Source of the DNA: Cyclobacteriaceae bacterium
Lineage (GTDB): Bacteria; Bacteroidota; Bacteroidia; Cytophagales; Cyclobacteriaceae
Length of the DNA: 64,000 nt
Direction of reading: 5' to 3'
Assembly (NCBI GenBank): GCA_019638235.1
Contig: JAHBUE010000001.1
Span: 434,001 to 498,000 of the forward strand
Positions 55,776 to 64,000 of the stretch are shown here, one piece after another (the first letter of the stretch is position 1; the number at the start of each line of letters is the position of its first letter). The notes below the pieces were generated by a model. The model had not been told where the DNA came from. It searched no databases and saw only the letters and a program-made list of their open reading frames with translations. A program made the position numbers and the translations under genes.

Positions 55776-58403
55776 ATGCTCTTGCTGAAAGCAAAACAAA
55801 TATTGTGTTGTTTACTCACGGTAAGCCTAACGCTTGTTCATGCTTACGTTTGCAAAGCCCAGTTTAGCGATAATTTTTCGGATGGTGATTTTACAGCAAA
55901 TCCAACCTGGGTTTCTGATGCCCCCGAAAACTGGGTTATTGAAAACGGACGATTGCGTTCAAACTCGTCAACGGCAAGTTCCGGTTTTTGGATTTCTACC
56001 GTTTCGGCCAAAGCAACCAATGCGCAATGGGAGTTTTATACGAACCTCCAGTTCAATACCTCTAATGCCAACTATGTTGATGTGTACTTAGTTTCGGCCA
56101 ATGAAAATTTATTGGCGCCCGGCAACAACGGGTATTTTGTTCGCATTGGCGGCACACCCGATGAGGTGAGTCTGTATAAAATTGTTGCGGGTACGACCTC
56201 TGTTATTATTGACGGAACGGATGGCGTAACAAACGCATCCAATAATACTTTAAAAATAAAAGTCGTTCGTGATGAAAATGATGTATGGACGCTTGCGTAT
56301 GACAATACCGGCACGGGCAATAATTATTTTTCGGAGCCGCCTGTTACGGATAATACAATTTCTGCCGGAAACTATTTCGGCATCCGTATAACGCAGTCAA
56401 CGGCAAGTTTTTTCAACCGCCATTTCTTTGATGATTTTTATGCGGGCGATATTATTCCTGACACAGAACCCCCAGGTATCATTTCGGTTAGTGTAATGTC
56501 ATCAACAGAGCTTAATGTTGTATTCAACGACAAGCTTGATGCAGCAACAGCTCAAACAACAACCCATTACACAGTAAATAATGGTGTTGGAAATCCGCAA
56601 AGCGCAACACTTCAACCGGATGAAAAAACCGTACGACTTGTTTTTGCAACTGAATTTCCGAATGCCGTAACTAGCCGGCTTACCGTTACCGATGTTGAAG
56701 ATTTGTCGGGCAACGCGGTTGTATCGGCAACGTCTGACTTTTTCTTTTTTCAACCTCTGCTGGTTCAATATAAAGATGTCATCATCACCGAAATTTTTCC
56801 CGACCCTTCACCGGTTATCGGCCTGCCCGAAGCCGAGTTTGTAGAGTTGTATAACCGAAGTACAAACCCGATAAACTTAATGGGCTGGAAATTTTCCGAC
56901 CCAACCTCAACAGCCGTGCTTCCTGAATATATTTTGTTTCCCGACTCCTATGTTATACTTACTCCCAACGCATCTGTTTCTGCATTCGCTACACTCGGCC
57001 AAACGATAGGTGTTTCAAATTTTCCTACACTAAATAACAATGCCGATAACCTTGCGCTTCGCGATGCTTCCGATAAATTGATTGACGCAGTGAACTATAC
57101 TGATGCGTGGTACAAGGATGATGACAAACGACAGGGCGGCTGGACACTGGAATTGATTGACCCGGATAATATCTGTGCCGAAGAAGAAAACTGGAGTGCA
57201 TCTGAACACACGAGCGGAGGAACGCCCGGACAGGAAAACTCTGTAAAGGCAAGCAAACCCGATCTCATCGGGCCGGGATTATTGTCAGCCATGCCGGTTT
57301 CGTCAACAACAATAAAATTAGTGTTTGACAAAAAACTTTCCGCTGACCTTCCTCCTGTTGAGGGTTTTTCATTTTCTCCCGCGCTTTCTGTGGTTTCGGT
57401 TTTATTCGCATCATCAACGTTGCGCGAACTTTTGATAGAAGTCGCCTCGCCTGTTATGGCGCAACAAACCTATGCCGTTACTGTTAATCATGTCCGTGAT
57501 TGCAGCGGGAACCTCATCCGCGAAAGCGCAAGTACGGTTAGCTTTGGTTTTCCTGAAGAAGCCCAACCACGTGATGTTGTTATCAATGAATTGCTTTTTA
57601 ATCCGAAGCCGTTTGGCGTTGATTTTATTGAAGTGTATAATCGGTCAGCGAAATACATAAACCTTAAAAACTGGGGCATCGGGAATTTTGAAAACGGAAC
57701 AGCAACAAATTTGCGAACCATTACTACGGACGATTTTTTGCTTGCGCCCGGAGGCATTATAGCCTTTACCATTGACCCGTTTACTATCCGGTCGCATTAT
57801 CCGCAAAGCAACCAGGGTGCTGTTGTTCGGGTTGCTTCGCTTCCGGCCTTTCCGGATAATGAAGGCTCGGCCAGTGTAGTCAGCAATCAAGGTGAATTGA
57901 TTGATAACGTCCGGTATTCGCGCGACTATCATTCGATTTTTCTGCGCGACAAGGAAGGTGTTTCGCTTGAACGCATTTATGCTGATGAGCCAGGCGATGA
58001 CCCCAACAACTGGAAATCGGCAGCCTCAACGGTTGGGTTTGCCACTCCGGGTTACAGAAATTCAAATGCGCTTAACGCGCAACCCATAAGCGGGGAGGTT
58101 AAAATTGAGCCGGAGATTTTTATTCCGTTGTTTGGCCAACCCGATTTTACAGAAATCAGGTACAGCTTCGACCAGGGCGGGCGTGTGGCGAACATTAAAA
58201 TAGTTGACCAACAAGGGCGTGAAATCAGGCAGATTGCCAACAACGAAATCTTAGCTGCCGATGGGTTCTTCCGTTGGGATGGCGACCGCAATGACGGCAC
58301 AAAAGCAAGGCCGGGGTATTACGTAGTTTGGTTTGAGGTGTTCGATGCTTCAGGCCGGGTGGATACGTTTAGAAAACGGGTGGTAGTGGTGGCACGGTAT
58401 TGA
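55776..58403 (+). CDS. large secreted lamin-tail-domain protein with FlgD-like C-terminus
   Basis: An 875-residue exported protein with a signal peptide (MLLLKAKQILCCLLTVSLTL, cleaved after about residue 30). A LamG-type beta-sandwich occupies about residues 30-220 (FSDNFSDGDFTANPTWVSDA). Two Big_5 Ig-like segments and two lamin-tail domains follow (DVIITEIFPDPSPVIGLPEA, EFVELYNRSTNPINLMGWKF; then DVVINELLFNPKPFGVDFIE). The C-terminus (ANIKIVDQQGREIRQIANNE, FFRWDGDRNDGTKARPGYYV) is FlgD-like, as in T9SS-exported proteins that lack a classical por-type C-terminal domain. Surface or extracellular structural role inferred. TATTTTTG at 55765-55772 is a -7-like element only three bases before the ATG. 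Confidence 0.82.
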   Translation: MLLLKAKQILCCLLTVSLTLVHAYVCKAQFSDNFSDGDFTANPTWVSDAPENWVIENGRLRSNSSTASSGFWISTVSAKATNAQWEFYTNLQFNTSNANYVDVYLVSANENLLAPGNNGYFVRIGGTPDEVSLYKIVAGTTSVIIDGTDGVTNASNNTLKIKVVRDENDVWTLAYDNTGTGNNYFSEPPVTDNTISAGNYFGIRITQSTASFFNRHFFDDFYAGDIIPDTEPPGIISVSVMSSTELNVVFNDKLDAATAQTTTHYTVNNGVGNPQSATLQPDEKTVRLVFATEFPNAVTSRLTVTDVEDLSGNAVVSATSDFFFFQPLLVQYKDVIITEIFPDPSPVIGLPEAEFVELYNRSTNPINLMGWKFSDPTSTAVLPEYILFPDSYVILTPNASVSAFATLGQTIGVSNFPTLNNNADNLALRDASDKLIDAVNYTDAWYKDDDKRQGGWTLELIDPDNICAEEENWSASEHTSGGTPGQENSVKASKPDLIGPGLLSAMPVSSTTIKLVFDKKLSADLPPVEGFSFSPALSVVSVLFASSTLRELLIEVASPVMAQQTYAVTVNHVRDCSGNLIRESASTVSFGFPEEAQPRDVVINELLFNPKPFGVDFIEVYNRSAKYINLKNWGIGNFENGTATNLRTITTDDFLLAPGGIIAFTIDPFTIRSHYPQSNQGAVVRVASLPAFPDNEGSASVVSNQGELIDNVRYSRDYHSIFLRDKEGVSLERIYADEPGDDPNNWKSAASTVGFATPGYRNSNALNAQPISGEVKIEPEIFIPLFGQPDFTEIRYSFDQGGRVANIKIVDQQGREIRQIANNEILAADGFFRWDGDRNDGTKARPGYYVVWFEVFDASGRVDTFRKRVVVVARY

Positions 58404-58476
58404 AACCCGAAGGGATATGAACTCAATGGATGGTTTTTGTTTCCATTGGCGGAATCAGCGAAAAAAATCTATCCGC

Positions 58477-59301
58477 TTACTCCTCCAGCTTGCTTAAATA
58501 TTCTCGGTTTGTATCAGTTTTTTCCAGCGATGCTATGGCCTCTTTGTAATTCTTGTCATCACCACTTTTCTTGTAGCCTTGAGCAAGTACATAATACATA
58601 AGCGACTCGTTGGGGGTATCAATGTATTTTGTTTTATTGGTTTCAATGCCAGCCAGTGCTTTTTTGTAGCTGTTACGATAAATGGCATTTAATGAAAGAA
58701 ACAATTCCGTTTCATTTGTTTCAAGATCGTTGCCACTCAGCTTTGCTGATTTTCTGAACCACTGTTCGCTTTTGGTAAGCAATGACCGTTGCAGGGGGCT
58801 GTAATCAACAGCCTGGGATAACATCTGGTAAGCAATGCCTAACTCCTTGCTGTTTTGATAATTCTCATCTTTCTTACTTTCAATTTTAGCAAGACCAGCG
58901 AAAAGATCAGAACTGTTAACGGGTATAGCCGAAATAAAATTCATTAAATCGTCCTTGCCCTTGTAGCCTGTATAGGAGTAAATATTTTCGCCTTTGTAGT
59001 CCATCAGTATCAACATGGGGATGGAGCGAACGCCATACTGCATAGCCAATGCGCGTTCGTAGTCTATGTCAATTTTTACGGGAACAAAGTTTTGTTTGAT
59101 CGTTGCTGCTTCTTCCGTATTCCACACCTGAGCATCCATCTGTTTGCAGGGTCCACACCAGGTAGCCCAGAAATCAACAAGGATCAACTTGTCGGAATCT
59201 TTTGCAATGCCTTGCGCCATTTTAAGATCGGTAAGCCAGCCTTGTGCACGTAGCTGCAAATGAAAGGCAATGAGTACAATGAGGATGAGTAACCTTTTCA
59301 T
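58477..59301 (-). CDS. thioredoxin-domain protein (periplasmic)
   Basis: A 274-residue protein with a signal peptide (MKRLLILIVLIAFHLQLRAQ) and a thioredoxin domain (about residues 22-135) with WCGPC at 48-52 and cis-Pro in GVRSIPMLILMDYKG. The C-terminal half (about 140-270) is TPR-like helical (YYVLAQGYKKSGDDKNYKEA). It likely acts as periplasmic reductase or thiol chaperone. It is separated from infB by the infB operon terminator. Confidence 0.9.
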   Translation of the reverse strand: MKRLLILIVLIAFHLQLRAQGWLTDLKMAQGIAKDSDKLILVDFWATWCGPCKQMDAQVWNTEEAATIKQNFVPVKIDIDYERALAMQYGVRSIPMLILMDYKGENIYSYTGYKGKDDLMNFISAIPVNSSDLFAGLAKIESKKDENYQNSKELGIAYQMLSQAVDYSPLQRSLLTKSEQWFRKSAKLSGNDLETNETELFLSLNAIYRNSYKKALAGIETNKTKYIDTPNESLMYYVLAQGYKKSGDDKNYKEAIASLEKTDTNREYLSKLEE

Positions 59302-59400
59302 GGTTTGTTGGGTTGAGCTAACAATTATCGCAAAAGATAGCCTTAAAAGCAACAAAGAAGCTCAAGTCATAAAAGGGTGTGCCAACCGTTTAATTCACCC

Positions 59401-59432
59401 CAAAATAAAAACCCGGCTCATCACCGGGTTTT
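59401..59432 (-). terminator. rho-independent terminator of the rimP-nusA-infB operon
   Basis: Minus strand: AAAACCCGG (59432-59424), loop of seven, CCGGGTTTT (59416-59408), then TATTTTG. It lies 20 bases after the infB stop codon. Confidence 0.85.
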
Positions 59433-59452
59433 AAATTTATATACTTCTCTTA

Positions 59453-62077
59453 CTACGACAGCGTGCGTTTCACCTCGCGCATTTCGTAACTCTCAATTAC
59501 ATCGCCTACCTGGATGTCGTTAAAGCTCTCAATGCCCATACCGCAGTCGTAACCGGATTTCACTTCGCCTACGTCATCCTTAAAGCGTTTCAACGAGTTG
59601 AGTTTACCAGTGTACACCACAATACCATCGCGGATTAACCGTATCGGGTTGTTGCGTTTTATGTAACCATCGGTAACCATACAGCCGGCCACGGTGCCCA
59701 CTTTCGTAATCTTAAACACATCGCGCACTTCGGCATTACCTACAATCACTTCTTCCTGTTCAGGCGCAAGCATACCTTCCATAGCGGCCTTCACATCGTT
59801 GATGGCATCGTAGATGATGGAATACAAACGGATTTCAATTTCTTCGTTCTCGGCAAGTCTGCGGGCCGATGAAGAAGGGCGCACCTGGAAGCCCACAATT
59901 ACTGCATCGGAAGCAGAAGCCAACAACACATCAGACTCGGATATTTGACCAACGCCACGGTGAATAATAGCTACCTGGATTTCTTTTGTTGAAAGCTTCA
60001 GCAATGAATCCGACAAGGCTTCTACTGAGCCGTCCACATCACCTTTAACAATCACGTTAAGTTGCTTGAAGTTACCGATAGCCAAACGTCTTCCGATTTC
60101 ATCAAGTGTAATGTGTTTCTTGGTGCGGATGCTCTGCTCGCGCAATATCTGTCCGCGCTTGGCTGCCAGTTCGCGTGCTTCACGGTCGGTTTCGGGTACA
60201 CTAAATTTTTCACCCGCTTGCGGAGCGCCATCCAATCCCAACACCTGTACAGGCGTAGAAGGCCCGGCTTGTTTAATCTTTCCGCCAGTGGCGTTAAACA
60301 TAGCTTTTACACGACCATAATGCGCACCGGCCAACATTACATCGCCAATGTTCAGGGTTCCGGTTTGCACCATTACCGTTGCCACATATCCGCGACCTTT
60401 ATCAAGCGAAGCTTCAATAACTGATCCGGTAGCTGTTCGTTCAGGATTTGCTTTTAAGTTAAGAAGTTCGGCTTCGAGCAAAACCTTCTCCAACAACTCA
60501 TCAATACCCTGCCCCGACTTGGCCGAAATAGCCTGACACTGATACTTTCCTCCCCAATCCTCTACCAGTATATTAATCTTCGCTAACGATTCTTTAACCT
60601 TTTCGGGATTAGCGGCCGGTTTATCAATTTTGTTAATAGCAATTACAATCGGCACACCGGCAACCTGCGCATGGTTAATCGCTTCTTTTGTTTGCGGCAT
60701 CACATCATCATCGGCAGCAACAACAATAATGGCAATATCGGTAAGCCGCGCACCACGTGCACGCATGGCGGTAAAGGCTTCGTGACCCGGTGTATCTAAG
60801 AAAGCAATTTTGTTTCCTCCTTTTGTAGTTACATCATATGCACCAATGTGCTGCGTAATACCGCCCGCTTCTGATGCTGTAACTTTTGTTTTACGGATGT
60901 AATCCAGCAACGAAGTTTTACCGTGGTCAACGTGACCCATAATGGTAACTATCGGTGCGCGTGGTTGCAGGTCTTCTTCCCTGTCGGCTGCTTCTTCTAC
61001 TTCTGTTTCTTCATCGGTAGTAGTAAACTGCACATCGTAACCAAACTCATCGGCAATTACCGTAATGGCTTCAGCATCTAACCGCTGATTGATAGAAACG
61101 AACATACCTAAACCAAGACAGGTTGAGATTACTTCGTTTACCGAAACATTCATCAGCGAGGCCAAATCGTTAGCCGAAATAAATTCAGTAACCTTTAATG
61201 TTTTTGATGCTTCCTGCTCCTGGAGCATTTGTTGTTCCTGCGCTTCTGAAACAGCCTGACGTTTTTCGCGTCTGTATTTTGCACCGCTTCCTTTTTTGTG
61301 CCCGCCACTTAACTTAGCAAGTGTAGCGCGAATCTGATCCTGTATTTCTTTTTCTGATGGCTCCTCTTTCTGAATCCGCGATTGCGCAGGCTTGCCGCGT
61401 TGCCCTTTGTTATCGCCAGTTATAATTCGTTTGCGAGGGCGCTTGCCTTTTTTCTCATCACCAATATCCGATGACGCAACCGGTTTCTTATCCTTCTCTG
61501 TCGGAAGTTCAATACGATCAACCACTTTCAGGCCCTTCAGTTTGTCGGCACGCGCTTTAATCACTTCCTGATCTTGCTTTTCAGCAACGGGCTCCTGCTT
61601 TTGTTCAGGTTGTGGTTCTTGCGCTTCTTCTGTTTTCTCCTCTTCCTTTTTGGCTTTAGCTTTTTTCTCAAGCTCAATCTTACCAACAACCTTTATGCCT
61701 TCTAATTTCGGTTTTTCGCGTTCAACCTTTTCCGACTTGGTTTCTTCTTTAGATTTGATTTCGGTAGCGCCAAGATTTTTAATCATGATGCTCTCCTCTT
61801 CATCTTTATTTTTCTTGGCGGGTTGTTCCTTCTCGCCTTCAATCACCAGGCCGTCAACATGCTTCACGCCAATGGTAAGCCCACTGGCTTCCATCTTTTC
61901 TGTTGCTGATGTAGCAAACTCTTTCGATAACAGCGCAAACTGATCGGGTGTAAGTTTTGCGTTGGGGTTGTTTTCAACCTCATGCCCCTTCTTCGCCAGG
62001 TAATCCAATATGGTATGATGCCCCACATTGAGTTTCCTCGCTGCCTGACTCAACCTGATCAATTTTTCTTCTGCCAT
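59453..62077 (-). CDS. infB: translation initiation factor IF-2
   Basis: An 874-residue GTPase that delivers initiator tRNA to the 30S subunit. The N-terminal helix-turn-helix ([20 protein letters not shown]) starts the protein, then a long charged, lysine- and glutamate-rich region (about 60-300), a second IF2_N (about 290-350) and the G domain with G1 GHVDHGKT (381-388), DTPGHEAFT and NKID. Domains II-IV follow ([38 protein letters not shown]). Third gene of the rimP-nusA-infB operon, 58 bases after nusA. Confidence 0.96.
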   Translation of the reverse strand: MAEEKLIRLSQAARKLNVGHHTILDYLAKKGHEVENNPNAKLTPDQFALLSKEFATSATEKMEASGLTIGVKHVDGLVIEGEKEQPAKKNKDEEESIMIKNLGATEIKSKEETKSEKVEREKPKLEGIKVVGKIELEKKAKAKKEEEKTEEAQEPQPEQKQEPVAEKQDQEVIKARADKLKGLKVVDRIELPTEKDKKPVASSDIGDEKKGKRPRKRIITGDNKGQRGKPAQSRIQKEEPSEKEIQDQIRATLAKLSGGHKKGSGAKYRREKRQAVSEAQEQQMLQEQEASKTLKVTEFISANDLASLMNVSVNEVISTCLGLGMFVSINQRLDAEAITVIADEFGYDVQFTTTDEETEVEEAADREEDLQPRAPIVTIMGHVDHGKTSLLDYIRKTKVTASEAGGITQHIGAYDVTTKGGNKIAFLDTPGHEAFTAMRARGARLTDIAIIVVAADDDVMPQTKEAINHAQVAGVPIVIAINKIDKPAANPEKVKESLAKINILVEDWGGKYQCQAISAKSGQGIDELLEKVLLEAELLNLKANPERTATGSVIEASLDKGRGYVATVMVQTGTLNIGDVMLAGAHYGRVKAMFNATGGKIKQAGPSTPVQVLGLDGAPQAGEKFSVPETDREARELAAKRGQILREQSIRTKKHITLDEIGRRLAIGNFKQLNVIVKGDVDGSVEALSDSLLKLSTKEIQVAIIHRGVGQISESDVLLASASDAVIVGFQVRPSSSARRLAENEEIEIRLYSIIYDAINDVKAAMEGMLAPEQEEVIVGNAEVRDVFKITKVGTVAGCMVTDGYIKRNNPIRLIRDGIVVYTGKLNSLKRFKDDVGEVKSGYDCGMGIESFNDIQVGDVIESYEMREVKRTLS

Positions 62078-62135
62078 ACGTTACTGTTAGTCGCTTACTG
62101 TTGTTCTATATCTGTTTAAGATGTATCGCCCCGGC

Positions 62136-63389
62136 TTATTCAAATTCTTTGCGCAGGATAGCGTGTACATCTTCAATCGTTTCTTCTTCCAGGTCTGTTC
62201 TTCTCACCAATTCTTCTTTCGATAAAGTCAACACACTCTTGGCGGTATCTAACCCGATGCGTTTGAGCTCATCTATTACCCAGCCTTCTATTTCATCACT
62301 GAATTCGTCAAGGTCAACGTCTTCCTCAACCTGTCCGTCTAATTCCCGGAACACGTCAATCTCGTAGCCTACCAACCGGCTTGCCAATTTAATATTCAGT
62401 CCGCCTTTCCCGATTGCCAATGAAACCTGGTCGGGTTTCAGGTAAACGGAAATACGACTATTGTCTTTGTCGATTTTAATACTGGAAATCTTTGCAGGGC
62501 TAAGGGCACGCTGCACATACAACTCTAAGTTTTCGGTAAAGTTGATTACGTCAATGTTTTCGTTTTGCAGTTCGCGCACGATGGCGTGAATGCGCGAACC
62601 CTTCATACCCACGCAAGCGCCTACCGGGTCAATGCGGTCGTCATACGATTCAACGGCAACCTTTGCGCGTTCGCCCGGCTCGCGAACTACTTTTTTAATT
62701 GTAATCAACCCATCATAAACTTCCGGAACCTCTTGTTCAAACAGGCGCTCAAGGAAAACAGGCGATGTGCGCGACAAAATTATTTTCGGGTTTCCGTTCA
62801 CCATTTCTACTTTGTGCACAATAGCACGCACGCTTTCTCCTTTGCGGTAGCGGTCTTTTTGGATTTGCTCGTTGCGCGGAATAGAAATTTCGTTTCCTTC
62901 TGCGTCTATCAGCAACACTTCCTTGCTTAATATCTGGTACACCTCACCGGCAATAATCTCGCCCACAAGTTCTTTGTACTTCTGGAAGAGGATGTCCTTC
63001 TCTAAGTCTTTTACTTTTTGAATCAGCGTTTGGCGGGCAGTGGTTACGGCTCTGCGGCCAAAGTCATCGAGGTAAATTTGCTCGGCTACTTCTTCGCCTA
63101 CTTCAAAATCAGGTTCGATTTTTTGTGCGTCCGTCAGGCTGATCTTGTCGTGATCCCAGATGTCTTCCGAATCATCATCAACAATTTCACGGAAGCGCCA
63201 GATTTCAAGGTCGCCCTTATCGGCATTGATAATAATGTCGAAGTTATCATCTGTTTCGTACTTCTTACGGATCATATTCCTGAAAACGTCTTCGAGAATA
63301 CGGATCATCGTAGGGCGATCAATGTTTTTCTGTTTTGCAAAATCTGCAAACGATTCTATCAGGCCTGCGGCTGTGTCGTGCGTTGTCAT
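62136..63389 (-). CDS. nusA: transcription termination/antitermination factor NusA
   Basis: A 417-residue RNA polymerase-binding protein acting in pausing, termination and antitermination. The N-terminal polymerase-binding domain (LIESFADFAKQKNIDRPTMI) is followed by S1 (about 130-200), KH1 and KH2 (GMKGSRIHAIVRELQNENID, ISVYLKPDQVSLAIGKGGLN). The C-terminal acidic repeats of E. coli NusA are replaced by a short domain (DLEEETIEDVHAILRKEFE). Two bases from rimP. Confidence 0.95.
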   Translation of the reverse strand: MTTHDTAAGLIESFADFAKQKNIDRPTMIRILEDVFRNMIRKKYETDDNFDIIINADKGDLEIWRFREIVDDDSEDIWDHDKISLTDAQKIEPDFEVGEEVAEQIYLDDFGRRAVTTARQTLIQKVKDLEKDILFQKYKELVGEIIAGEVYQILSKEVLLIDAEGNEISIPRNEQIQKDRYRKGESVRAIVHKVEMVNGNPKIILSRTSPVFLERLFEQEVPEVYDGLITIKKVVREPGERAKVAVESYDDRIDPVGACVGMKGSRIHAIVRELQNENIDVINFTENLELYVQRALSPAKISSIKIDKDNSRISVYLKPDQVSLAIGKGGLNIKLASRLVGYEIDVFRELDGQVEEDVDLDEFSDEIEGWVIDELKRIGLDTAKSVLTLSKEELVRRTDLEEETIEDVHAILRKEFE

Positions 63390-63391
63390 AA

Positions 63392-63856
63392 TTATTTAAA
63401 TGATACCATTACAAACGTTTTGTCTATTTCCGAAAAAGGAATTACTGTTTCCTTTGTTTCTTTCTTTTTGCCGGTGCCACTAACCTCCTCTATGGTTATT
63501 TCCCGGTCGGTTACGTTAATCAACTTTCCTTGTTGAACCCCGTTGGCCGTTTTTACCTTTACCTGCCGCCCCTTGTTTTTATGGTATTGCCGAACAAGTT
63601 TCAGCGGGTGGTCAAGCCCCGGTGTTGACACCTCTAAGTGATACGGATCGGGCATCAGGTTGGCCTCATCAAGCGCGGCAGAGAGCGCCCGGCTTAGGTC
63701 GGCACAATCATCAATGGTAATTCCGTTATCACCGTCAACAATTACAATCAACTTGTTGGGCTTTTTCTTCAGGGAGGCAATCACCTCCACAATAAACTGA
63801 CTTTCATTTTTTAAATGCTGCTCTGCCAGTTTTTGAATGCGCCCCGTTATTTCCAT
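63392..63856 (-). CDS. rimP: ribosome maturation factor RimP
   Basis: A 154-residue 30S assembly factor. The conserved N-terminal start is MEITGRIQKLAEQHLKNESQ and the core motifs DGDNGITIDDCADLSRALS and YHLEVSTPGLDHPLKLVRQY are clear. The ATG at 63856 is chosen over the longer open frame to 63949 because it fits the family start and lies downstream of the leader hairpin. First gene of the rimP-nusA-infB operon. Confidence 0.94.
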   Translation of the reverse strand: MEITGRIQKLAEQHLKNESQFIVEVIASLKKKPNKLIVIVDGDNGITIDDCADLSRALSAALDEANLMPDPYHLEVSTPGLDHPLKLVRQYHKNKGRQVKVKTANGVQQGKLINVTDREITIEEVSGTGKKKETKETVIPFSEIDKTFVMVSFK

Positions 63857-63865
63857 AAAACCGCT

Positions 63866-63895
63866 AAAACAAAGAGGGGACTTTGTCGTCCCCTC
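63866..63895 (-). terminator. terminator-like hairpin in the rimP-nusA-infB leader
   Basis: Minus strand GAGGGGAC (63895-63888), loop GACAAA, GTCCCCTC (63881-63874), then TTTGTTTT to 63866, ten bases before the rimP ATG. It is placed after a consensus promoter (63950-63919) and so would be an attenuator for the whole operon, unless it serves as end of an upstream transcript. Confidence 0.55.
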
Positions 63896-63918
63896 GTCTA
63901 GTTGATCATATTTCGGTG

Positions 63919-63950
63919 CAAATGTATGTGATTTAAACGGGAATGCCAAA
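63919..63950 (-). promoter_or_regulatory. promoter of rimP-nusA-infB
   Basis: TTTG (63950-63947), 20-base spacer, TACATTTG (63926-63919) on the minus strand; an exact match to the Bacteroidota -33/-7 consensus with the same spacing as the arsR-like promoter. Transcription would start around 63912, giving a leader of about 55 bases that contains the hairpin. Confidence 0.7.
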
Positions 63951-64000
63951 TGCCGAGGCTGGTTTTTGGAAAGGGTGGCCTTGTAGCTGCCCTTGTCTGT

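Noticed and set aside
58424..58448. Hairpin CAATGGA/TCCATTG after the lamin-tail gene as terminator
   Set aside because: No T run follows on either strand, and the T-rich part is in the loop.
1..64000. tRNA, rRNA, riboswitch, CRISPR, phage or insertion-sequence elements
   Set aside because: None with convincing signatures seen by reading; absence cannot be proved without covariance-model or profile searches.

Overview
The window is chromosomal DNA of a member of the Bacteroidota, most likely a Cytophagales relative (Cyclobacteriaceae or Fulvivirgaceae type). Evidence: a TonB-dependent receptor, a GldJ-like gliding lipoprotein, a DUF4175 protein, a PG_1098-type methyltransferase, DUF1080 and Gfo/Idh/MocA enzymes, lipoproteins with Bacteroidota-style lipoboxes, and promoters of the Bacteroidota type (TTTG, 20 bases, TAnnTTTG) upstream of an arsR-like gene and of rimP. 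No rRNA, tRNA, CRISPR array, phage or transposase gene was seen. Coding density is high; no gene-free stretch exceeds about 300 bases.

Layout. 1-5.5 kb: start of a Reg_prop sensor-type protein, a TonB receptor, a small AT-hook-like protein, an ENPP-type phosphodiesterase, DinB and Crp/Fnr proteins. 5.7-6.9 kb: an ArsR-SRPBCC-DoxX operon with a clear promoter/operator. 7-10 kb: IspH (apparently starting at ATC), a 57-residue protein and a DegQ-type protease. 10.3-17.5 kb: RlmI-type methyltransferase, several secreted proteins, an M20 amidohydrolase, a Rieske protein, and a carboxypeptidase-regulatory/thioredoxin fusion. 17.6-18.2 kb: a PIN-domain toxin-antitoxin pair whose toxin seems to start at ATA. 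18.4-25.2 kb: a marR-fadN-fadA-fadE beta-oxidation operon in the same gene order as Bacillus fadNAE, but with a four-helix-bundle (S23/IVS-like) gene wedged into each of the two junctions, each enclosed by inverted repeats built from 7-base units. 25.4-33.3 kb: oxidoreductase, lipoprotein, DUF1080, a spermidine-synthase-like methyltransferase, PadR plus an ABC permease, and a broken CPBP protease gene. 33.4-45.2 kb: TPR protein, a probable replication origin (35.3-35.64 kb), then a minus-strand run of Ig-like lipoprotein, methyltransferase, mnmG, ybeY, an anti-sigma-type kinase and DUF4175, with two near-perfect parS sites between ybeY and mnmG. 45.2-58.4 kb: ComF, GldJ-like, Mfd, YceI, PG_1098 methyltransferase, BaiN-like, Asd, and a lamin-tail surface protein. 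58.5-63.9 kb: a thioredoxin and the rimP-nusA-infB operon, whose short leader carries a terminator-like hairpin.

The signals most worth a second look are the two inverted-repeat-bounded four-helix-bundle cassettes inside the fad operon, the oriC/parS neighbourhood, the hairpin between promoter and start codon of rimP-nusA-infB, and the two genes (ispH and the PIN toxin) whose conserved N-termini are encoded but begin at non-standard codons. Everything here is read by eye from the sequence; family names rest on recognised motifs, not on searches.
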